Positions 10,376 to 16,484 of a DNA stretch of 39,660 bases are shown here, in pieces. The stretch is from Candidatus Cloacimonetes bacterium 4572_55 (GTDB taxonomy: Bacteria > 4572-55): the NCBI GenBank assembly GCA_002084765.1, contig NBMB01000027.1:1-39660 (forward strand). Reading direction: 5' to 3'. The first letter of the stretch is position 1; every line of letters starts with the position of its first letter. The position numbers were made by a program, and so were the translations under genes. The notes under the pieces are model-generated. The model was not told where the DNA came from. It did not search any database and was given only the letters and a program-made list of their open reading frames with translations.

Positions 10376-10508
10376 TCTCTCATGGTATCACGAGTGCAAC
10401 AAAGTATGCAACGACGATAATAACGACGATAATAACGACGATAATAACGATAACGGGAAGAGTAAAGGACGCACAAAAAGGGATACTTTTTATAACAACG
10501 AAAACTAA
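7467..10508 (+). CDS. Giant tandem-repeat protein, 3' part (continues the upstream frame after a frameshift)
   Basis: This 1013-residue frame begins with an ATG that overlaps the upstream stop (ATGA). It has no visible ribosome-binding site and its first residues (MKVDIKED) are the tail of a repeat unit. Reading the same frame upstream gives FIYTMKV, the normal end of a unit, so this is best read as the continuation of one gene. It holds ten more units of the same repeat (GKIIGTVT, SYRVVLNGEF, GGFTLSDL, CGSYFVTIYN and variants). The C-terminus ends in an Asp/Asn-rich tail, DDNN three times, then a basic hydrophilic end. There is no LPXTG, C-terminal transmembrane helix or recognisable secretion tail. 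A terminator follows 41 bases after the stop. Translational coupling at ATGA could still yield a separate polypeptide, but the mid-repeat start argues against a designed gene boundary. Confidence 0.8.
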   Translation: MKVDIKEDPSSHEPPITACNSRIVGTITIENKPAYPYSVELTRLKGDFSGESGRKIVTVTSQGGSFSFDNLDNGFYFATVVDADRSQVHTRYIEISPVVPVYIMNVNLKKDPSGGEPQVTECRGKIIGTVTLDDKPAHSYRVVLNGEFPDGSKQRVVSTGESGGFTLSDLDCGSYFVTIYNRGQSQVFVRNIELNEIFPISALNVDLKSADINPLEPAKPADTKCNGKIIGAIKKGKQAGSGFRVVVNGDFSDGIKNKAMTTGKSGGFLFTDLNCGQFLLTVYNPQREPVHTRHLSINEIFPEILVEVELDADPEPPKPDPGCNGKILGTITRKGETTHLYRVILMGDFPEAEERMASTNESGSFSFDPVGCGSYFVKIYDMDRNQVYAQYVDINKLFPVYDINKELPEKKQDKDEEIEDAKKGVCRITGKIRCKNGHRHHFKVMIETGQEVSTNPAGVFSFSGLDYGNYHLLIYNDRQGYVGQRVVNLSDMFPIYYLNLETDCKGVSSTDPRVKKPGGLEGSIRYEDPGDKQHHFRITVTPKFGNNRKSIVIATDNAGNYRIGDLRLGQYNVQIYETPEKVIFSKDVVLNEVYPVQTLDHMVAAKTQPVGRIYGRVVPAGKFKVVLSNDTYMVTDPITGKFEFNKLPLGHYLVAIYDMKSQERWHSTDVELSDTFSERDLGNIKLKDPNATTPGNGRIHGKIIDEDHPDRIYAVTLFGTDHYARTASSSGLYEISGLPYGDYQLTVFDHQQKVITATLIQLTKFFPDSEFNHTVKNKPAPAGDTGRIYGDVLIQGGKCDMNLILVLRGDDVSLKDGFKRKEISPNKQGNFSFDTLPFGKFRLEIYNFNRELLKEISGITLSSVFPDKKITEYFPKYYCDGVREPGVIYGNLMCLETEKKCDRRIFKVVIVNVDDPTDRHQTLSDRSNNGYFYCADLKVGVYDVFIYDSLSKEELSCIRVELTRLQPEKILSWYHECNKVCNDDNNDDNNDDNNDNGKSKGRTKRDTFYNNEN
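10410..10445 (+). repeat. Three perfect 12-bp tandem copies (AACGACGATAAT)
   Basis: Three exact head-to-tail copies are followed by a fourth partial copy (AACGATAAC). The unit is in frame and encodes Asn-Asp-Asp-Asn near the C-terminus of the giant protein. A 12-bp unit changes length without shifting frame, so copy-number variation would lengthen or shorten the acidic tail only. Confidence 0.85.
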
Positions 10509-10548
10509 GACTCGATTTGTGTAAGACAGAGCCGATCCGCGTATGGAT

Positions 10549-10590
10549 AAGCGGCAGTTTCCTGATTTGATCGGGACTGCCGCTTGTTTT
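10549..10590 (+). terminator. Rho-independent terminator after the giant repeat gene
   Basis: A perfect 10-bp stem (AAGCGGCAGT at 10549-10558 with ACTGCCGCTT at 10576-10585) closes a 17-nt loop and is followed by GTTTT. It lies 41 bases after the stop and ahead of the accA promoter. Confidence 0.75.
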
Positions 10591-10595
10591 ATCTC

Positions 10596-10623
10596 TTGAC
10601 AGATGCCAAAACGCGCTTTACAT
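10596..10623 (+). promoter_or_regulatory. Candidate sigma70 promoter for accA
   Basis: A perfect TTGACA (10596-10601) is followed after 16 bases by TTACAT (10618-10623), a 4/6 match to the -10 box. It sits immediately behind the terminator and about 110 bases before accA. The -10 box is only moderate. Confidence 0.45.
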
Positions 10624-10731
10624 TGACTCAGTGTGACACGAGATTGAGCGGTGGACTCTTAAGAGGAGCGCGGCTTTTTTATCGGGCAAACAAAACATTA
10701 CGTTTGATCATCATTTTCGGGAGAGAAATCG

Positions 10732-11688
10732 ATGGAAAAATGGCTACCTTTTGAAAAGCCGTTGGTTGAATTAGAAAAAAAGATAAGTGATCTGAAAAGC
10801 TTCACCAAACGGGGCGATGTCGATTTTAGCGATGAGATTCGTCGTTTGGAGCGTAAGGCTCAGAAGATGCAGAAATCGATCTATTCAAAACTGAGCCGAT
10901 GGCAGCGGGTGGAGTTGGCGCGCCACCCATTACGCCCTTATACGTTAGATTACATTGAGCGAATGACCGACAGTTTTGTTGAGCTTCACGGAGATCGTCG
11001 CTTTGCCGACGACAAGGCAATTGTTGGTGGGATCGCTAAGATAGATAACCGTTCCGTGGTGATTGTGGGTCAACAGAAAGGACGAAATACTAAGGAGAAA
11101 CTATACCGCAACTTCGGTATGTCCAATCCAGAGGGGTATCGCAAGGCATTGCGCCTGTTCCGGCTTGCAGAAAAATTTTCTCTGCCCGTAATATGCCTGG
11201 TAGACACGCCCGGCGCGTATCCGGGAATAGGTGCTGAGGAGCGAGGTCAAGCGGAAGCTATCGCCTACAATCTATTGACGCTGGTCGGATTAAAAACTCC
11301 GATTATTATCAATATTATTGGCGAGGGAGCGTCGGGAGGCGCGCTTGGCATCGGTATCGGGGACAGAGTTTTGATGATGGAAAACGCCTGGTATTCCGTG
11401 ATTTCCCCAGAAGGGTGTTCCGCTATCCTATGGAAAACTCGGGAACGGAAGATGGAAGCGGCTGAGGTGCTGAAGTTGACAGCGAAGGATCTGATAAAAA
11501 TAAAGGTGATCGACGAGATCGTCGAAGAGCCGCTGGGAGGCGCGCATCGGGATTATGATGAAGCCGCGCACCTGTTGAAAAAGACGATCGTTCAGCATTT
11601 GAGCGAGATCGAAAATATCGAACGAGATGAATTGGTCTTACATCGTCAGAAAAGATTTGCTGGTATGGGAGAATTTTTTATCAAATAA
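10732..11688 (+). CDS. accA: Acetyl-CoA carboxylase carboxyltransferase subunit alpha
   Basis: The 318-residue product matches the usual AccA length (about 319 in E. coli). AccA and AccD form the cytoplasmic carboxyltransferase that moves the carboxyl group from biotin on AccB to acetyl-CoA, giving malonyl-CoA for fatty-acid synthesis. Family hallmarks are clear: an N-terminal helical segment, [55 protein letters not shown], the oxyanion-type [12 protein letters not shown], and [11 protein letters not shown]. The ATG is preceded by CGGGAGAG at a normal distance. The gene stands alone between a candidate promoter of its own and the strong promoter of the next gene; accD is not in the window. 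Confidence 0.96.
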   Translation: MEKWLPFEKPLVELEKKISDLKSFTKRGDVDFSDEIRRLERKAQKMQKSIYSKLSRWQRVELARHPLRPYTLDYIERMTDSFVELHGDRRFADDKAIVGGIAKIDNRSVVIVGQQKGRNTKEKLYRNFGMSNPEGYRKALRLFRLAEKFSLPVICLVDTPGAYPGIGAEERGQAEAIAYNLLTLVGLKTPIIINIIGEGASGGALGIGIGDRVLMMENAWYSVISPEGCSAILWKTRERKMEAAEVLKLTAKDLIKIKVIDEIVEEPLGGAHRDYDEAAHLLKKTIVQHLSEIENIERDELVLHRQKRFAGMGEFFIK

Positions 11689-11740
11689 CAAGACCACGAG
11701 TTTTTTGAAATTATTCAGCTTCGAATTCGAGATAAAATTG

Positions 11741-11769
11741 TTGACAAGACCGAAATTTTTATATAGAAT
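11741..11769 (+). promoter_or_regulatory. Strong sigma70-type promoter for the DUF4388 gene
   Basis: A perfect TTGACA (11741-11746), a 17-base spacer and TAGAAT (11764-11769, 5/6 to consensus) lie in an AT-rich stretch. Transcription would start near 11776 and give a leader of about 130 bases before the TTG start at 11908. Confidence 0.7.
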
Positions 11770-11830
11770 TTGTATATCCGCCCCAAAAACGTGACTAATT
11801 GGTTTATACTGACCGCATTTAGTGCTTGTC

Positions 11831-11868
11831 ATAATCTGAGAAATCCGCGGATTCATCCCGTGATTACG
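11831..11868 (+). repeat. Degenerate copy of a dispersed intergenic repeat (AATCTG / CGCGGATT type)
   Basis: The stretch AATCTGAGAAATCCGCGGATT and its flank resemble the sequences at 25183-25215 and 38366-38410, all built from AATCTG, CCGCGGATT and GATTACG words. It lies in the leader between promoter and gene. The similarity is short and imperfect. Confidence 0.4.
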
Positions 11869-11907
11869 TTTAACCTTGTAACGTCCTGCTAAAATAAGAG
11901 AAGAGCA

Positions 11908-13110
11908 TTGGCACAGACTTTAGTCGGGGATCTAAAAGAATTTAACTTAAATGACGTACTCCAACTGTTGGGTATGGCTCGTCAAACCGGAGCGCTCCAT
12001 ATCACGCATGGGCGAGGAAAAGGCGTCATTTATATGGACAAGGGAATTCCAGTTCATGCTCTGACGTCGTCCACTATTGCGGAAAACGCAATATACGAAA
12101 TTTTTAGTTGGAGTCAAGGTCGCTTCTTTTTTAATAGCGATACGACGAACGAGAGAACGATCGAAACATCGCTCCAAAATATTATTATGGAATCGGCTCG
12201 GCGTATCGACGAATGGGAGCGGGTTCGAGATCTCATTCCCAATCTGGATATTGTCGTCCAATTTAATTCTTCCCCGCAGCAAGGTAGCAAAAATATCAGC
12301 TTGGATACATCCGAATGGCAGACGCTTTCTTTGGTGGACGGCGTCCGCACCGTGCGCGATATTTCTTCCGATTCCAATTTTGATGAATTTGAGACCTGTA
12401 AAATCCTCTATGGACTACTTTCTTCCGGTCTGCTTGTATTGACTGAGGACGATAAAAAAATCGATAAGGAGAAATATGAAAAAATATTAATTCCATCGGA
12501 TTTTTTAGCTGATGTGGAAGTGGCGGAAAAGGGCAATGAAGAGGATATCGAGAGAGATTCCGGAAGCGGTACACAAGATAAACGAAAGAAAAAGAAAAAA
12601 CGCTCGGGTCTAAAATTTTTTAAAAAGTTGCTGAAAAGCCCATCGGTTTTTCAAAAGGGCTCTGATAAGACTGAGAAAAAAGCAAAAGTAGAGGTCTACA
12701 ATCCTGTAAATGCAGCCGGCGTGCTTGCTCATTTCGCCAATGAGTTATTGAATGATTATAAAACTCCGCGAGGTCTATACGGCGCAATCAGACTGCGAGA
12801 TCCCCTTAGCGTGATGATTAAAAAAATTGCAAGGGAATATCCTGTTGTAGCGGAAATTTCTCTCGATCAAGATCGATTCAATGTCCAAGAGATCGACACG
12901 GAATTCTTGCCTGAAAAGTTGGATACTTACGAATTACTCCACTTTTTCAAAATACTGCTCGACCGAATTTTTGAGGATGCTCGCAAGAGCTTAAGTCCTC
13001 GATCCGCAAAACAACGCTATCAGGAAGTTTTCAGTCGGGTCTTTACCGGCGATAATTCCATAGAAAAGCTTGGATTAGAGGGTATGATAGACCGCCGAAT
13101 TTTCTCATAA
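11908..13110 (+). CDS. DUF4388 (PatA-type N-terminal domain) protein
   Basis: This is a 400-residue soluble protein. Residues 1 to about 100 (LVGDLKEFNLNDVLQLLG, TGALHI, VIYMDKGIPVHA, EIFSWSQGRFFF) match the DUF4388 pattern found in gliding and two-component signalling proteins of several phyla. Residues about 105-175 contain a winged-helix-like block (LVDGVRTVRDIS, FETCKILYGLLSSGLL) often seen with it. A very basic linker (KRKKKKKRSG, about 225-235) leads to a C-terminal domain of about 140 residues that I do not recognise. The start is TTG: an in-frame TAA at 11890-11892 leaves no other start upstream, and a purine-rich AAGAGAAGAG lies just before it. The gene is flanked by its own promoter and terminator. 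A scaffold or regulator role is inference. Confidence 0.75.
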   Translation: MAQTLVGDLKEFNLNDVLQLLGMARQTGALHITHGRGKGVIYMDKGIPVHALTSSTIAENAIYEIFSWSQGRFFFNSDTTNERTIETSLQNIIMESARRIDEWERVRDLIPNLDIVVQFNSSPQQGSKNISLDTSEWQTLSLVDGVRTVRDISSDSNFDEFETCKILYGLLSSGLLVLTEDDKKIDKEKYEKILIPSDFLADVEVAEKGNEEDIERDSGSGTQDKRKKKKKRSGLKFFKKLLKSPSVFQKGSDKTEKKAKVEVYNPVNAAGVLAHFANELLNDYKTPRGLYGAIRLRDPLSVMIKKIAREYPVVAEISLDQDRFNVQEIDTEFLPEKLDTYELLHFFKILLDRIFEDARKSLSPRSAKQRYQEVFSRVFTGDNSIEKLGLEGMIDRRIFS

Positions 13111-13150
13111 TTCCCTCCTTTGGTAAGATCGGATAGTCGGTCAAGAACTG

Positions 13151-13188
13151 AGCCCCCGTCGATAGTTTACGAACGGGGGCTTTTTTTT
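13151..13188 (+). terminator. Rho-independent terminator after the DUF4388 gene
   Basis: A GC-rich 8-bp stem (GCCCCCGT at 13152-13159 with ACGGGGGC at 13173-13180), a 13-nt loop and a run of eight T (13181-13188). Confidence 0.9.
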
Positions 13189-13247
13189 AACGTACAACAA
13201 AACTTCTTTATCAATAATCACTTAGTCAACGGATCGAGGATTCGATT

Positions 13248-16200
13248 ATGGCAGAATACGATGATCTGAAGCGCAAATCCTCTTCGGAAACAGAGGATAC
13301 TTCATTATCGACGACATCGACGACCAATAAAAAAACGTTCGACTTTATACCCGCGCTTTATGAATGGCTGCCTGAGCCGATTATCCGGATGTGCCAATCA
13401 TATAACCAACAAAAGGACGACCAATCACGGCTAAAAGTTCTGCTCCGGTGCGAGGAAGCTCTCCAGACCTATATTGCCTGTCTGCTGTTGGCGGATTATC
13501 TCAATGGCGACGCGACTGATTTTGACTTCAACCACCTTGTTGAGGAATATTTTTCCAACCGAGAGATGACGCCGCTTTTTTTCTACCTTTTACTCGATCA
13601 ATATCGATCTGACACGAGTCGTCAATTTTTCCAAGAATTGAAAACACCCGATCCATTTATCGTTTCTTATGACGAATGGGAAGCCGCTCAGCAACAGGTC
13701 AATTTTGACGACGCGTCTCGATCTCTATCCACGCTTTTTCCGCTACTGGCTCGGATATTTACGTTTTTCGACTTCTTTTTCGATTACAAAATGATCCAGG
13801 TTTTAGACCGTGATTTTGAGAGGAAAAGATGGCGCATCCGCCATCTTGATCAAGATCGTGAGGATACTCTCCATATCCAAAACTCGAAAATTTTCAAAAA
13901 AAATCAGATATCTCTCTCGGGTCAAGATAAATACTTGTCGCTCTACCCGCTTGTAATCTTCGAGAAGTGCGAAAAATGCGGGGAATCTCACCTGTTCTTT
14001 TTTTATTATTTTGATCAAAAAAGCGCGATTTATATTGGTTTTCCCGAGCGGTGCCTGCTGAGACTTCAAACCGAGACGTTGTTGACCGATATTGCAGACA
14101 AACTCGCTGAGAAGAAAATATACTCGCAAGCCGCTCAATGGGTGAGCGTTTTGATGGATATTTTTCCAACTCGTAAGTCCTTTATACCTAAGCTATTTGC
14201 CATTTATAACCTTCATGGAATCCAACTTTATGAAATCGAGAGATATGAAGAGGCGGGGGAGAAGTTTCAGCTGGCGATGACTCTGCGACCAGATATTACA
14301 CAGATATATTTTAATCTGATCCTGGCTTATCGCAAATCAAAAAATTATGCGGCGGCTATAAAAATTGCAGATCAATTGTTGAGTCATCACCCAGATCTAT
14401 CGCGGGCGTTGGAACTGAAAGCCCATGTTTTAGAGGATCAGGGGAAAAAAGTCGAAGCCTTGCAATGTTATGAGCGTGCGTTCCAGTCCAATGTCGCATT
14501 TAGTCGAATTTTTACATCCTGGCGTCGTGTGTCGGCACAAGTTGGGAAGTCGGCTCCGAGTAGAAAACAAGGGCAATCAGGAAAAGCAGATCGAAAAGAG
14601 GAAAAAAAATCGCTTGTTAAGAATCTGACCCGGGACCTTACTGAGATGATTCGGAAAAATCCCATCGACCCGATTTATGGACGGATCGACGAGATTCGAC
14701 AGATGCTGGAAGTATTGACCTGCTTGTATAAAAACAATGTCATTTTGGTAGGCGATCCAGGCGCCGGGAAATCGGCTCTTGTCTTTGAACTTGGTCGGAA
14801 AATTGTGGCAAAAGAGGTGCCTAAACATCTGCAAAATAAACGATTGATCGAGCTAAACCCAGCTGTTTTGGTCGCCGGGACAAAATTTCGAGGCGATCTT
14901 GAGGAGCGCTCTCTGCTGTTGGTCAGCGAGATAAGCAAAGCCGGAGATTGCTTGCTGTTTATCGACGATATTCACGCCATTGTTCAGGCAGGCGGTTCCC
15001 GAGGCAGCGCGTCCGAGATTGGCGGCACGATCAAGCCCGCTTTGATGCGTGGGGAGATTCAGTGCGTGGGTACGTGTTCACTTGACAACTATCGGCGCTA
15101 TATTGAGCGTGATCCCGCGTTGGAGCGACGGTTTCAAGCAGTGCGAATCCATGAATTATGTCAGAAGGACACCCTGGGCGTCCTGGAAAAATTCAAGGGA
15201 AAATTCGAGACCTACTACGGGTTGACATTCCCAAGAAAAACGTTGCAACTGACGGTCGAGCTGTCGCAATCTTACCTGCGTGATCGGGCTTTGCCGGATA
15301 AGGCGATTGATCTGTTGGATCGGGTCGGGTCTAGCGTGACACTCACCGGGGATATGTCCGATCGCAGAGAGGCGACGGAAGAGGACGTGATCCGTTCTGT
15401 CTCATCCATGAGCGGAATTCCGGTCAACAAGATCGATCAATCCGATGTGAATCGCTATCGAAATATGGAGCGGATACTTTCCCGAAAAATTATCGGACAG
15501 GATCACGCGCTTTCCGGTGTCAGCCGGGTGATCCGCACGAATCGGTTGAAGTTTAAGCTGAATCCCAATGGACCTGAAGGTATATTTTTGTTTATGGGAC
15601 CGACCGGCGTGGGTAAGACGGAATCCGCAAGGGTATTGGCTGAGTTCCTTTTTGGAGACAAGGATGACATGATCCGCATCGACATGTCGGAATTTTCCGA
15701 TCGGATCGCGACGACAAAGTTGATCGGCGCGGCACCGGGTTATGTGGGTTATAACGATCCAAATCAACTCACCGACCGTATCCGAAACCGTCCCTATACC
15801 CTGATTCTGCTGGACGAGATCGAGAAAGCAGACCCGCAAGTGTTGAATATTTTCCTGCAAGTGTTTGACGCGGGGCGTTTGGTTGATTCCAAAGGCAGGG
15901 AAGTTTCCTTTAGCCATACCACGATCATTATGACCTCAAATATCGGATCGGAGTTGTTCAGTCGGATTCGAATCGGGTATGAAGGAGACGCTAAGTCGGA
16001 TTCGCAGACCGCGGTGGATCCGGTCTCTCAACAAAGGATGACGCGGGAATTGCATCGCTATTTTTCTCCAGAATTTTTGGGAAGGATCGACGAGTTGATC
16101 TTGTTTAATCCTCTGACTCGGGAGCACGTCAAAAAAATAGCTCTCATTAAGCTGAAATCGATCAAAGAGCAACTCCAGCGGGAAAATAAAAAGCTCCGTT

Positions 16201-16397
16201 TGTATGATTCCGCTTTTGATCTATTGGTCGAAAAGGGATTTGATTCCGAATTCGGAGCGCGAAATTTGGATAAGACGATCCGGCGTTACCTGCTTGATCC
16301 GCTGGCAGAAAAAAAGTTGCTTCCCAAATGGAAGACAATTCGTCATATTGTCGCCTCCCGATACCGCGATCAACTGCGGTTTACTCTTAAAAATTGA
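13248..16397 (+). CDS. Double-AAA+ Clp/Hsp100-type unfoldase with a TPR-containing N-terminus
   Basis: The 1049-residue protein has two AAA+ modules. D1 shows Walker A GDPGAGKS (502-509), pore loop KFRGDLEER, Walker B FIDDIH (Asp573-Asp574 where DE is usual) and arginine fingers ALERRF. D2 shows Walker A GPTGVGKT (784-791), GYVGY, Walker B LLDEIEKAD, SNIGSELF, FLGRIDE and the sensor-2 FGARNLDKTIRR. There is no ClpB-type coiled-coil between D1 and D2, so it is closer to ClpA/ClpC. IGY at 909-911 sits where ClpP-dependent unfoldases carry the IGF/IGL loop. The usual Clp N-domain is absent; in its place are about 320 residues of unknown helical sequence with a CEKC motif (241-244), then TPR-like helices (about 324-415). 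These enzymes thread proteins through a hexameric pore; the target here is unknown. No clpP or adaptor gene is adjacent. Confidence 0.85.
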   Translation: MAEYDDLKRKSSSETEDTSLSTTSTTNKKTFDFIPALYEWLPEPIIRMCQSYNQQKDDQSRLKVLLRCEEALQTYIACLLLADYLNGDATDFDFNHLVEEYFSNREMTPLFFYLLLDQYRSDTSRQFFQELKTPDPFIVSYDEWEAAQQQVNFDDASRSLSTLFPLLARIFTFFDFFFDYKMIQVLDRDFERKRWRIRHLDQDREDTLHIQNSKIFKKNQISLSGQDKYLSLYPLVIFEKCEKCGESHLFFFYYFDQKSAIYIGFPERCLLRLQTETLLTDIADKLAEKKIYSQAAQWVSVLMDIFPTRKSFIPKLFAIYNLHGIQLYEIERYEEAGEKFQLAMTLRPDITQIYFNLILAYRKSKNYAAAIKIADQLLSHHPDLSRALELKAHVLEDQGKKVEALQCYERAFQSNVAFSRIFTSWRRVSAQVGKSAPSRKQGQSGKADRKEEKKSLVKNLTRDLTEMIRKNPIDPIYGRIDEIRQMLEVLTCLYKNNVILVGDPGAGKSALVFELGRKIVAKEVPKHLQNKRLIELNPAVLVAGTKFRGDLEERSLLLVSEISKAGDCLLFIDDIHAIVQAGGSRGSASEIGGTIKPALMRGEIQCVGTCSLDNYRRYIERDPALERRFQAVRIHELCQKDTLGVLEKFKGKFETYYGLTFPRKTLQLTVELSQSYLRDRALPDKAIDLLDRVGSSVTLTGDMSDRREATEEDVIRSVSSMSGIPVNKIDQSDVNRYRNMERILSRKIIGQDHALSGVSRVIRTNRLKFKLNPNGPEGIFLFMGPTGVGKTESARVLAEFLFGDKDDMIRIDMSEFSDRIATTKLIGAAPGYVGYNDPNQLTDRIRNRPYTLILLDEIEKADPQVLNIFLQVFDAGRLVDSKGREVSFSHTTIIMTSNIGSELFSRIRIGYEGDAKSDSQTAVDPVSQQRMTRELHRYFSPEFLGRIDELILFNPLTREHVKKIALIKLKSIKEQLQRENKKLRLYDSAFDLLVEKGFDSEFGARNLDKTIRRYLLDPLAEKKLLPKWKTIRHIVASRYRDQLRFTLKN

Positions 16398-16407
16398 GGG
16401 GTCTGTC

Positions 16408-16484
16408 ATGTATCGGATCGATTACCACATTCACCCGGATTTGACGCCGAAAAAGAGGAAAAACAACACCCTAACTACGAATCC
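16408..16484 (+). pseudogene. Possible 5' remnant of a PHP-type phosphatase gene
   Basis: Eleven bases after the unfoldase stop, an ATG with GAGGGG at a good distance opens MYRIDYHIHPDLT, which looks like the metal-binding start of PHP-family phosphatases (xDYHxHPD). Similarity fades within about 20 residues and the frame then runs into the antisense 3' end of the convergent TPR gene, ending by 16590. No other PHP motif follows. It may be a gene cut off by rearrangement or a chance match. Confidence 0.35.

Noticed and set aside
1-10500. Regularly spaced DNA repeats that could be mistaken for a CRISPR or satellite array
   Set aside because: Repeat period (about 260-390 bp) and open frame show they are coding repeats; there is no short identical repeat with unique spacers.
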